From the NCBI GenBank assembly GCA_038230835.1, contig JBBRMM010000030.1, positions 1 to 35,011 on the forward strand: a DNA stretch of 35,011 nucleotides. The letters run 5' to 3'. The translations under genes were made by a program, and so were the position numbers. Shown here one piece after another: positions 1 to 6,980 of the stretch. Source of the DNA: DASUHT01 sp038230835. GTDB lineage: Bacteria; Actinomycetota; Thermoleophilia; Gaiellales; JAICJC01. Numbering within the stretch: position 1 is the stretch's first letter; each line of letters opens with the position of its first letter. The notes beneath the pieces were generated by a model that searched no databases, was not told the DNA's origin, and worked only from the letters and a program-made list of their open reading frames with translations.

Positions 1-1089
1 ACGAGCGCCGGTATCCCCGGTGTTGGTGGCCTCGATCTGCCCGCCCAGCGCCTCCACGATCCGCTTCGCGAGCGTGAGGCCCAGCCCAGAGCCACGGCTC
101 GAGCGAGCGGAGTCGGCCCGCCAAAACGGCTCGAACACGCGTTGCAGCTGGTCGTCGGCGATCCCGGCCCCGGTGTCTTGCACCGCGACCCGCAGACCAT
201 CCCGTGTCGAGGTCGCCTGCATCCCGACGCTGCCGCCGTTGGGCGTGTAGCGAACGGCATTGTCGACCAGTGAGTGGACGACCCGCGCCAGCCTCGGCGA
301 GCACGGGAGCCCGGCGGCGTCACCCAGATCGACCTCCCGCCGGATCGCCTTTGCAGCCGCGTCCGGAGAGCTCAGGTCGACGGCATGCTGGACCGCCTCC
401 GACAGCGGGATCATGCGTTCGTCGCCGGCGAACGCCGTGGCGTCGACCTGGGCCAACTCGAACAGATCCTCGACCATCTCCACCAGCGTCACGATCGACT
501 GCAGCATCTCACCGGCGTACCGGCGGACGGTCTGAGGATCCTCGACGACCCCGTCGTTGATCGCCTCAACCGTCGCCTGCAGGCTGGCGAGGGGAGTGCG
601 CAGGTCATGTGAGATGGAGGTCATCAGGTCGCGCCGTTGGGAGTCGATCCGCCGCTCGGCGTCGATCACCGCGGCCAGCCGCGCTGCAGCCTGGTCGAGG
701 GTTTCGGCAAGCAGTTGGAGCTCAGGGCCCGCGCGCAGATTGCCGACCCGCGCGTCGAGGTTGTTGTGGCCGATCGCCCGAGCCATCCCGACCAGCCGCC
801 GGATGGCCTGGTTCGTCGAACGGCCGACGATCATGGCCGCCGCCACGCCGGCGGTCAGCGAGTACACGGCGACGAAGCCGATCTCGGCGCGATTCCCGGG
901 ACTGACGAGCATAAAGTGGTTCAGCACCAGCAGGTCGACGACGGTCACCAATGAGGCGACGACCGCGATCGCGACCATCGTCAGCCCCAGTCCGGCGCGC
1001 CGAACGAGGCTGCGGGCGGCGATCGACGACGCCACCGTCGCCAAAGTGATCGGTCCCAGCAGCGCGAGTATCCGAATCGACTCGCTCAC
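1..1089 (-). CDS. Two-component sensor histidine kinase (3' end off the window)
   Basis: This membrane sensor kinase autophosphorylates on histidine and passes phosphate to the OmpR-type regulator encoded just upstream. Reading the minus strand, 363 residues are visible. There are three hydrophobic segments (about residues 5-25, 34-56 and 70-89), a HAMP-like linker, and an H-box SHDLRTPL with His161. The ATPase domain follows, with N-box LVDNAVRYTPNGG, G1 DTGAGI and G2 GSGLGLTLAKRI. The C-terminus is lost at the left edge, a few residues after the last motif. The GTG start at 1089 forms a 4-bp GTGA overlap with the regulator stop, so the two are translationally coupled. The short loops between membrane segments suggest sensing in or near the membrane. 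The signal is unknown. Family assignment is firm. Confidence 0.93.
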   Translation of the reverse strand, partial: MSESIRILALLGPITLATVASSIAARSLVRRAGLGLTMVAIAVVASLVTVVDLLVLNHFMLVSPGNRAEIGFVAVYSLTAGVAAAMIVGRSTNQAIRRLVGMARAIGHNNLDARVGNLRAGPELQLLAETLDQAAARLAAVIDAERRIDSQRRDLMTSISHDLRTPLASLQATVEAINDGVVEDPQTVRRYAGEMLQSIVTLVEMVEDLFELAQVDATAFAGDERMIPLSEAVQHAVDLSSPDAAAKAIRREVDLGDAAGLPCSPRLARVVHSLVDNAVRYTPNGGSVGMQATSTRDGLRVAVQDTGAGIADDQLQRVFEPFWRADSARSSRGSGLGLTLAKRIVEALGGQIEATNTGDTGAR

Positions 1090-1772
1090 GAGTCGAACCG
1101 GTAGCCGACGCCATGGACGGTGACCAGCCGCTGGGGTCGCGACGGGTCGTGCTCGATCTTGGCCCTCAGCCGACGCACGTGTACGGTCACCGTGTCGGTC
1201 GCTCCGGTCCAGACGTACCCCCAAACCGATTCCAGGAGCTGGGGTCGCGTGAACACCTGTCCCGGGTGGGACGCCAGGAGGTGCAAAAGCTCGAACTCCT
1301 TGCGTGTGGTATGGATTGCTGTGCCGTCGCGTAGCACCTCGCGCCGTGCGGGGTCGATCTCGAGCTCGTCGAACACAAGCCGACTGCCGCTGCCCGCCGT
1401 CCGTCGCAGCACCGCGTGCACCCGTGCGACGACCTCGCCGGGGGAGTAGGGCTTGACCACGTAGTCGTCTGCCCCGAGCTGCAGGCCCTGGATCCGCTCG
1501 TTCTCGGAGGCTTTCGCCGACAGGATGATGACGGGCACGTCTCCGTCCAACCGAACCGCCCGGAGCACGTCCAGACCGCTCAGCCTGGGCAGCATCAAAT
1601 CGAGCAGAATCACATCCGGCGATGTCCGTTCGATCGCCCGCAACGCCTCGTGACCGTCCCCTGCGCTGGTCACCTCGAACCCCTCACGGCTGAGGTACCT
1701 CGACAGGACGTCGCACACCACCGGTTCGTCGTCGACCACCAGGACACGGTGGGCAGGTTGGAGCAGGGCCAT
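1086..1772 (-). CDS. OmpR/PhoB-family response regulator
   Basis: A 228-residue DNA-binding response regulator. The receiver domain (about 9-120) has the acidic pair Asp14/Asp15, the phosphoacceptor Asp58 in LLDLMLP and the conserved Lys87 in LSAKAS. The C-terminal winged helix (about 130-228) ends in a typical VRRLRAKIEHDP...GVGYRF pattern. The ATG at 1772 was chosen over the longer open frame because the receiver domain begins immediately after it and a TACGCT hexamer lies 6 nt upstream, as for a leaderless message. It is first in an operon with the downstream kinase. Target genes cannot be read from the sequence. Confidence 0.95.
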   Translation of the reverse strand: MALLQPAHRVLVVDDEPVVCDVLSRYLSREGFEVTSAGDGHEALRAIERTSPDVILLDLMLPRLSGLDVLRAVRLDGDVPVIILSAKASENERIQGLQLGADDYVVKPYSPGEVVARVHAVLRRTAGSGSRLVFDELEIDPARREVLRDGTAIHTTRKEFELLHLLASHPGQVFTRPQLLESVWGYVWTGATDTVTVHVRRLRAKIEHDPSRPQRLVTVHGVGYRFDS

Positions 1773-1778
1773 CCCACC

Positions 1779-1784
1779 AGCGTA
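1779..1784 (-). promoter_or_regulatory. Leaderless-type -10 hexamer for the response regulator
   Basis: TACGCT on the minus strand ends 6 nt before the ATG at 1772, and no purine-rich ribosome site lies between. The same spacing recurs at many other genes in this window. Confidence 0.55.
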
Positions 1785-1875
1785 CCAACCGCAGGCGTCG
1801 CGTCCAGCACTGTTCAGATTCTCGTAACCCGCCAGGGGAGGAGCGCCACCGGCACCCCTCCCCGTTCGCAACCGC

Positions 1876-2991
1876 TCAGCTGACGGCAAGCCCGACGTAG
1901 CTACCCGCCAAGCCGCCCCTACTCGACACCCGGTGCAGGCTCCCGTCCGCGCCGATCCGGAAGCTGACCACCGCGTTGACCCCCGGCCGGGCATTGTCGA
2001 CCAGCACCGACAGCAAGGTGCCGCCGGGTGTCACCGCCTCATCAAGCGTCGTGCTACCCGATCCGCCGCTACCGCTGATACCGCTCGCGTCCAGGAGCGA
2101 GATCGACCCGTCCGCCGCCACCGAAAGCCCGGTGATCGTGCCGCTGTGCGCGTCAGCGACATAGGCGTGCCGTCCATCCGGGGTGGCCGCCACCCAACAC
2201 GCGGCCAGTTGGTTCGTCTGTAACGGGCCAGACACCGTCTGCAGCTCACCTGAGCCAGATACGCGATACGCGGTGGCCGCGCTTGTCGGCGCCTCCCCCG
2301 CGTCGGATACGACTAGCGTTCCGCTGGGCGTGAACGCAAACCCAAACGGTGTCGCTCCGCTCGAGGCATGTGAGGCGGCGGGGCCCAGCGAGCCGTCGTC
2401 ATGCACCACCAGCGTGTCGATCGTGCTGGACGTCTTGTCGGTCACGACAAGCACGCCTCCGGACGGGCTGAGCGACACCTCGGCCGGCCCGGCATCGGCC
2501 GATGTCAGCCACCGACGTCCACCCTCTTCCCGGGCGAGACCACTCGAAGTCACGCGAAACCCGACCACGTTCGGCGATCCGCCGGCGTTTAGAACGTAGA
2601 CCCAATGCTCGTTGGCGGTCACGCTGACCGGGTCGCTGCCGCCGGACGACACAACCTGCTCACGCCATACGTGCGTGCCGGACACTCCCAGTACGGTGAG
2701 TGACCCGCTCCCCGCATTTACCGCGTACAGGCGCGTGCCACCGGGACCCAACGTGAGCGATCCCTGTGAACCCAGATTCGCACCGCTGCCAAGCCCACCC
2801 GTGCGAACCGCCCCAGCCGCCGCCAAGCCGCCGTCCGCCTCCCGGGCAAACACCACCACGCTATTCCCAGCCGCCGCGTTAGACAGCGTAAACACCGCCC
2901 CGTGACCATTGCTTGCCGACGCCACACCAGGAGCGGGCAACAGCCCCACCCACACCGCCGCTACGACCAAGCCAAACCATCGTGTTCTCAC
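1876..2991 (-). CDS. Secreted beta-propeller (lactonase-like) protein
   Basis: A 371-residue exported protein resembling the lactonase/6-phosphogluconolactonase-like seven-bladed propeller family. The N-terminus (VRTRWFGLVVAAVWVGLLP) is a signal peptide with likely cleavage after ASA near residue 26. The rest shows repeated blades with LYAVNAGSGSLTV-, WVYVLNAGG- and HAYVADAHSGTIT-type strands. The GTG at 2991 was chosen because GGAGGT lies 6 nt upstream and the signal peptide starts there; the open frame extends further upstream to 3108 but that part looks non-coding. It is a single gene, not obviously co-transcribed with its neighbours. Sampled stretches here are nearer 62-63% GC than the about 72% of a sampled core gene. 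Enzymatic activity is unproven; it could be structural or binding. Confidence 0.82.
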   Translation of the reverse strand: MRTRWFGLVVAAVWVGLLPAPGVASASNGHGAVFTLSNAAAGNSVVVFAREADGGLAAAGAVRTGGLGSGANLGSQGSLTLGPGGTRLYAVNAGSGSLTVLGVSGTHVWREQVVSSGGSDPVSVTANEHWVYVLNAGGSPNVVGFRVTSSGLAREEGGRRWLTSADAGPAEVSLSPSGGVLVVTDKTSSTIDTLVVHDDGSLGPAASHASSGATPFGFAFTPSGTLVVSDAGEAPTSAATAYRVSGSGELQTVSGPLQTNQLAACWVAATPDGRHAYVADAHSGTITGLSVAADGSISLLDASGISGSGGSGSTTLDEAVTPGGTLLSVLVDNARPGVNAVVSFRIGADGSLHRVSSRGGLAGSYVGLAVS

Positions 2992-3439
2992 GACACCACC
3001 TCCAAATCGATCAAGAGACACCCGACCGGGCGCCCCTGGAGCGACGGTAGAGGCCAGATCTGACCACGACCTTTCCGACTCCTTACACCCTTCGAAACTC
3101 CGATCCACCCTGGAACCAACCGGTCGCAGGAACCGCGTTCACGGTACTCAAACGAGGCGGACCGCAGGCTGTACTCGCCTCCCATGGGGAGCAAGTAGAG
3201 ACACACCTCGATCTGCTCCTCGATGCAGCAGCTCGGCTTGCGCGACCAAACACCCGCCAGTATGCTGATTGCACGGCGTTTCTCGACGCGGGAAACCAGC
3301 TCACAGACTCAAAGCGTGCGCGGCGTCGTCCCAGAACACCGTGGAGCGCGGCGCGCGGCAAGGCGGCGCCACCTCAGGTCAGGCGGACGCTCCGCCGAAG
3401 GGCCTGCGCGCCGGCATGGGGCGACCGATGGTCGTCCGA

Positions 3440-3489
3440 GAGCCGCCGTGAGAACCGAAGCCGGGGGAGCACTGTGCTCACGGTGGCTC
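3440..3489. repeat. 13-bp inverted repeat upstream of the MFS gene
   Basis: GAGCCGCCGTGAG (3440-3452) faces CTCACGGTGGCTC (3477-3489). The arms are complementary at 12 of 13 positions and the remaining pair can be G-U in RNA. The 24-nt loop contains a smaller GAGCAC/GTGCTC palindrome that overlaps the right arm, so two alternative folds are possible. No U-run follows. Confidence 0.5.
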
Positions 3490-3575
3490 TGGTGACGTCG
3501 CGGCGCCTCCCCCGGAAACGGGATTCGAACCCGCCCCTGCCGGGTCGGCCGCACCCCGAGGCGAGGCTCCCCCCG

Positions 3576-3581
3576 TATCGT
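3576..3581 (+). promoter_or_regulatory. Leaderless-type -10 hexamer for the MFS gene
   Basis: TATCGT lies 6 nt before the GTG at 3588. No Shine-Dalgarno is visible. Confidence 0.55.
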
Positions 3582-3587
3582 GTGCCG

Positions 3588-4865
3588 GTGCAGACCGGCA
3601 CCCCCGAACGAGCGGATGCAGCCGAGCCCGTCTCGGCACGCGAACTGCTGGCAGACCGGGTGGTGATGCTGCTGATCGGCGTCGAGCTTTTGACCAGCCT
3701 TGGCACGAGTGCGACCGCGACGGCGCTGGGGTGGCAGGCATACGGGCGCGCACACGACCCGCTCGTGCTCGGTCTGATCGGTCTGGCGGAATTCGTCCCT
3801 GCCGCGCTGCTGGCGCTCCCGGCCGGCCACGCAGCCGACCGTCACGACCGCCGGTGGGTGGCCGCGCTGGGAATGGGGGCGACGGTGCTGGTCGCTGCCG
3901 CGCTGGCGGCCGACGCCGCTGCAGGCGACACCAGGGTGTGGCCGCTCTACCTGCTCGCGTTCGCAGGCGGCGCCGCCGACGCGTTCATCGGCCCGGCGGT
4001 GAACCCGCTGATCGCCGCCGCGGTACCGCCGGCATCGCTGTCGCGAGCGATCGCCATCTCATTCTCGGCCTTCCAGTGCGCATTCGTCGCAGGCCCCGTG
4101 GTCAGCGGCCTGCTCCAGCAGGCGGGCGCGCCGGGCCCCTACCTGTTCGGCGCGGCGGCCACCGCGCTGGCCGTGATCCTGATCGCTCTCGTCCCGGGCT
4201 CGATCGGCAAGGCCCACGTCGGCGGCGAGGAGCAGCCGACGTGGTCGGATGCGCTGGCGGGAGTGCGCTTCATCCTCTCGGCGCGCGCCCTGCTGGGGGC
4301 CGTCTCGCTCGATCTGGTGGCGGTGCTGTTCGGCGGTGTGACGGCCCTGCTACCGGTGTTCGCGCGGGACATCCTGCACGTGGGAGCGATCGGGAATGGG
4401 ATCCTGCGGGCCGCGCCGAGCGTGGGCGCGGTCGCAATGGGGGTGCTGCTGTCGGCCCGCCCGCTGCGACGCCGCGTGGGGTCGACCCTGTTCGTCGTGG
4501 TGGGGCTCTACGGCATGTGTACGATCGTGTTCGGCCTCTCGCGCAGCTTCGTGCTCTCCGCGATCGCGCTGGCGGCCCTGGCGGGGGCCGACATGGTCAG
4601 CATGCTGCTGCGCGCCACGCTCGCGCCGCTGCTCACGCCACCCGCGCTGCGCGGCCGGGTGGGCGCGGTCGAGCGGGTGTTCATCGGCGCGTCCAACGAA
4701 TTGGGGGCGTTCGAGTCGGGCGTCGCCGCGGCCCTGATCGGGGTGGTGCCGGCGGTCGTCCTCGGCGGTGCGGCGTCGATCGTGGTGGCCGGCCTGTGGG
4801 CGTGGCGGTTCCCGTCCCTGCGCCGGGTCGACCGCTTCGAGGATGTCCACCCGCTCGAGCTGTGA
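3588..4865 (+). CDS. MFS transporter, probable drug/metabolite exporter
   Basis: A 425-residue integral membrane protein of the major facilitator superfamily, closest in pattern to the EntS-like/MFS_3 exporters. About 12 hydrophobic segments are visible. The loop GHAADRHDRRWV after the second segment is the MFS A-motif variant (G-x-x-A-D-R-x-x-R-R). The open frame runs upstream to 3474, but that extension is arginine/proline-rich and not membrane-like. The GTG at 3588 sits 6 nt after a TATCGT hexamer; a GTG at 3582 is less likely because it would abut the hexamer. The gene is alone on the plus strand and ends 5 bp before the inverted-repeat element. Substrate is unknown. Confidence 0.88.
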   Translation: MQTGTPERADAAEPVSARELLADRVVMLLIGVELLTSLGTSATATALGWQAYGRAHDPLVLGLIGLAEFVPAALLALPAGHAADRHDRRWVAALGMGATVLVAAALAADAAAGDTRVWPLYLLAFAGGAADAFIGPAVNPLIAAAVPPASLSRAIAISFSAFQCAFVAGPVVSGLLQQAGAPGPYLFGAAATALAVILIALVPGSIGKAHVGGEEQPTWSDALAGVRFILSARALLGAVSLDLVAVLFGGVTALLPVFARDILHVGAIGNGILRAAPSVGAVAMGVLLSARPLRRRVGSTLFVVVGLYGMCTIVFGLSRSFVLSAIALAALAGADMVSMLLRATLAPLLTPPALRGRVGAVERVFIGASNELGAFESGVAAALIGVVPAVVLGGAASIVVAGLWAWRFPSLRRVDRFEDVHPLEL

Positions 4866-4940
4866 CGTGCTAGTGGGTCGTCAGGCAATGTTGGTGGTGT
4901 CGATGGCGAGCGAAACGCAAGCGATGCCAGGACGCAGGGA

Positions 4941-4966
4941 GCGCCAATAGTTGGCACTATTGGCGC
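4941..4966. repeat. Perfect 11-bp hairpin inside the inverted-repeat element
   Basis: GCGCCAATAGT (4941-4951) and ACTATTGGCGC (4956-4966) are exact complements around a TGGC loop. It is AT-richer at the loop end than the surrounding DNA. Confidence 0.75.
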
Positions 4967-5038
4967 GACCGAGAACGCCGCAGCGCGCCGCGTTGCAGCC
5001 GCCAGCCTGTCCAGGCGCAGCCTTGACAGGTCTCGCGA

Positions 5039-5063
5039 GCAGCCTGCTATCAAAGCAGGCTGC
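5039..5063. repeat. Perfect 10-bp hairpin inside the inverted-repeat element
   Basis: GCAGCCTGCT (5039-5048) and AGCAGGCTGC (5054-5063) are exact complements around ATCAA. With a small bulge the stem can extend through the flanking CTC/GAG bases. Confidence 0.75.
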
Positions 5064-5092
5064 GAGAGCGGCAAACGTTGCCCGACGACCCA

Positions 5093-5512
5093 CTAGGGAA
5101 AGTCGGTGCCCATGTGGGCGTCGGCGGTCCGGATGTGCAGGCCGGCCGACACAAGGTCGCGGATGCTCACGATCCCGACCAGCTTGCCTCCGTCCACCAC
5201 CGGAATGTGACGGAATTTCCGCTCGGACATGATCTGGGCCGCCCCGCTGGGCGAATGGTCGGGCGACAGGGTGATGGGGTCGGCGGTCATGTACGACTGC
5301 ACCTGGCCGACGTCCGGATTACGGCTGTCGGCGATCGCGCGCAGCAGGTCGCGCTCGGTGAAGATCCCCACCACGGCGCCCTCGTCGTCGAGGACCACCG
5401 CGGCTCCGACGTTTCGCTGGCGCATCTTGCGGGCGGCCGCACCGAGGGTGGCGGTCGGCTCGATCGTGAGCACGTCGTCGCCGCTCATGAAGTCGCGCAG
5501 CGTCACTCCCAT
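5093..5512 (-). CDS. CBS-domain pair protein
   Basis: A 139-residue protein made almost entirely of two CBS domains (about 8-62 and 72-128), which typically bind adenine nucleotides and act as energy-sensing modules. Visible hallmarks are VGAAVVLDDEGAVVGIFTERDLLRAI in the first repeat and IPVVDGGKLVGIVSIRDL in the second. The ATG at 5512 overlaps the end of the XRE gene by 10 bp, so the pair is one transcription unit. The TAG stop lies in the end of the inverted-repeat element, so the original C-terminus may have been altered by an insertion. The partner protein is unknown; the co-encoded regulator is the obvious candidate. Confidence 0.9.
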   Translation of the reverse strand: MGVTLRDFMSGDDVLTIEPTATLGAAARKMRQRNVGAAVVLDDEGAVVGIFTERDLLRAIADSRNPDVGQVQSYMTADPITLSPDHSPSGAAQIMSERKFRHIPVVDGGKLVGIVSIRDLVSAGLHIRTADAHMGTDFP

Positions 5513-5847
5513 GCCTGGTCTCCTTCACCGGTCGGTCGCAGCCGCATCTCGAGCAGCAGCTCGGCGTCCAGAGCATCTGCGATCCGCATCAGCGTGTCAA
5601 GCTTGGGTGGCCTGCCGCCGCGTTCGAGACGCGCGATGGCCGACTGGGTCGTGCCGCACAGCACGGCCAGCTCCTGCTGGGACATACCGCGCGCAAGCCG
5701 ATTTTCGGCCACCATCCGGCCGACGTCGGCGAATCGCTGCTCATGGTCGCGCCCGAGCGCCTCGGCTCGCTTGCGGATCCCCTCGCGCATACGCTCGAGG
5801 GTCTGAGCCGTGAGACGCTGCCGTCCCGCCTGTTGCTGGCTCGACAT
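5503..5847 (-). CDS. XRE-family HTH regulator (HigA/HipB-like)
   Basis: A 114-residue DNA-binding protein. An N-terminal helical region of about 50 residues precedes a Cro/C1-type helix-turn-helix (SQQELAVLCGTTQSAIARLE, about residues 55-74) and the typical follow-on PKLDTLMRIADALDAEL. The arrangement resembles HigA-type antitoxins, but no toxin gene is adjacent; a CBS-domain gene follows instead. The ATG at 5847 is supported by TATACT 6 nt upstream. It is divergent from proB with 65 bp between start codons, so it could regulate proBA and itself. That role is inference. Confidence 0.88.
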   Translation of the reverse strand: MSSQQQAGRQRLTAQTLERMREGIRKRAEALGRDHEQRFADVGRMVAENRLARGMSQQELAVLCGTTQSAIARLERGGRPPKLDTLMRIADALDAELLLEMRLRPTGEGDQAWE

Positions 5848-5853
5848 ACCCAC

Positions 5854-5859
5854 AGTATA
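5854..5859 (-). promoter_or_regulatory. Leaderless-type -10 hexamer for the XRE gene
   Basis: TATACT on the minus strand, a near-consensus -10, ends 6 nt before the ATG at 5847. Confidence 0.6.
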
Positions 5860-5900
5860 TCGCCTCGGCGCTATCCAACGCCAGCCGGGTCGCTGACTCG

Positions 5901-5906
5901 TATCAT
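5901..5906 (+). promoter_or_regulatory. Leaderless-type -10 hexamer for proB
   Basis: TATCAT ends 6 nt before the proB ATG at 5913. It lies only about 40 nt from the opposing XRE promoter hexamer. Confidence 0.6.
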
Positions 5907-5912
5907 CGCCGG

Positions 5913-6980
5913 ATGGCACGCGCAGCCGTGGTGGTCAAGGTGGGGTCGAGCACACTCGTGGACGGCCGCGGGCGGCCGCGGCGCGACGTCCTGGGGTCGG
6001 TCGCCGCCGATGTCGCCGGACTGCGCGCCGCGGGTGCGCCGGTAGTGGTGGTCAGTTCGGGGGCGATCGCGCTCGGGCTGGGTGCGCTGCAGCGCTCCGT
6101 GCGACCCGCTCGCGTGCACGAGCTGCAGGCCGCGTCGGCGGTCGGCCAGGCGGTGCTGCAGCGTTGCTGGGCGCGCGCCCTGCGGGCTCACGGTGCGGAC
6201 GCCGCGCAGGTGCTGCTGACCGTGGGCGACGTTCACCGCCGGGACGGCTACGTGAACGCTCGGGCCACCCTGCAGACGCTGATCGGCTGGGGGATCGTCC
6301 CGGTCGTGAACGAGAACGACTCCACGGCCACGGACGAGATCACCTTCGGCGACAACGACGCCATCGCCGCCCACGTGGCGGTGCTCCTCCGCGCACGCCT
6401 GCTGGTGCTGCTGACCGACACCGACGGCCTGTATGACCGCGATCCCGGCCACCCGCAGGCCCGGCTGCTGCCGGAGGTCACCGACCACGGCATGCTCGAG
6501 CGGCTCGAGGTCGGCGCCCGCGGCAGTGCGTGGGGATCGGGCGGCATGCGCTCGAAGGTGGTGGCAGCCGAGATGGCGCGCAGTGGCGGCGTCGGCGTCG
6601 TGATCGCGTCCGGTCGGCGCTCGGGCGCCGTCGCCGACGCTGCGGCCGGCCGCGCGGTGGGCACGCGGTTCCGTGCCGACCCCAGCCCGCTCTCGGCCTA
6701 CAAGCTGTGGATCCGATACGGCAAGCCGGTGCGCGGTCGGGTGACGGTCGATGCGGGTGCTCGGCGAGCGCTCGCCGAGCTCGGCACCAGCCTGCTGCCG
6801 GTGGGCGTGACCGAGGTCGACGGCAGCTTCGCCGCCGGCGATGCGGTGCAGCTGGCCGGGCCGAACGGGCAGGCATTCGCGGTCGGCATCAGCGACCACT
6901 CCGCGAGCGACCTGCGGCGGATGACCGGGGTGCGGGGGGTGGCCGAGGCGGTGCATCGCGATAACCTTGTGCTGCTATGA
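5913..6980 (+). CDS. proB: Glutamate 5-kinase
   Basis: Phosphorylates L-glutamate with ATP to gamma-glutamyl phosphate, the first step of proline synthesis, in the cytoplasm. The 355-residue length fits the full two-domain enzyme. The amino-acid kinase domain (about 1-255) shows VVKVGSSTLV, VVSSGAIALG, VNENDSTATDEITFGDND and LLTDTDGLYDRDP, followed by GSGGMRSKV. A C-terminal PUA domain (about 268-350) includes GRVTVDAGARRAL and the GVTEVDGSFAAGDAV strand. The stop overlaps the proA start by 4 bp (ATGA). A leaderless-type promoter precedes it. Feedback inhibition by proline is expected for the family. Confidence 0.97.
   Translation: MARAAVVVKVGSSTLVDGRGRPRRDVLGSVAADVAGLRAAGAPVVVVSSGAIALGLGALQRSVRPARVHELQAASAVGQAVLQRCWARALRAHGADAAQVLLTVGDVHRRDGYVNARATLQTLIGWGIVPVVNENDSTATDEITFGDNDAIAAHVAVLLRARLLVLLTDTDGLYDRDPGHPQARLLPEVTDHGMLERLEVGARGSAWGSGGMRSKVVAAEMARSGGVGVVIASGRRSGAVADAAAGRAVGTRFRADPSPLSAYKLWIRYGKPVRGRVTVDAGARRALAELGTSLLPVGVTEVDGSFAAGDAVQLAGPNGQAFAVGISDHSASDLRRMTGVRGVAEAVHRDNLVLL

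Larger units (their letters stand above)
2992..3587. other. Gene-free stretch of about 600 bp
   Basis: No convincing coding region is seen on either strand; short open frames lack recognisable domains. It contains the beta-propeller ribosome site at its left end, a short hairpin (GGCGGA/TCCGCC arms, 3382-3396), a longer inverted repeat at 3440-3489, a T-arm-like motif near 3516-3535 and the promoter of the MFS gene at its right end. No known riboswitch, RNase P, SRP or tmRNA signature was recognised. Confidence 0.5.
4870..5096. repeat. 227-bp element with terminal inverted repeats and internal hairpins
   Basis: The ends CTAGTGGGTCGTCAGGCAAT... (from 4870) and ...CCCGACGACCCACTAG (to 5096) form 23-bp terminal inverted repeats (4870-4892 and 5074-5096) with two mismatches. 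Inside are two perfect stems (4941-4966 and 5039-5063) and a CCTGTC/GACAGG pair (5006-5011 with 5025-5030). There is no credible coding frame. It fills the gap between two convergent genes, and the outer CTAG supplies the TAG stop codon of the CBS-domain gene. It could be a non-autonomous MITE-like insertion, a bidirectional terminator or a structured RNA. No clear target-site duplication is seen. Confidence 0.7.

Noticed and set aside
3508..3583. Possible tRNA on the minus strand (T-arm-like GGGTTCGAATCCC at about 3519-3534)
   Set aside because: The T-arm matches consensus, but no 5' acceptor strand complementary to the following TTCCGGG and no anticodon arm could be found in the expected 70-90 nt. 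It may be a chance match or a tRNA remnant.
5503..5847. Complete toxin-antitoxin module
   Set aside because: The XRE protein resembles HigA antitoxins, but the adjacent gene is a CBS-domain protein and no RelE/HigB-like toxin is present.
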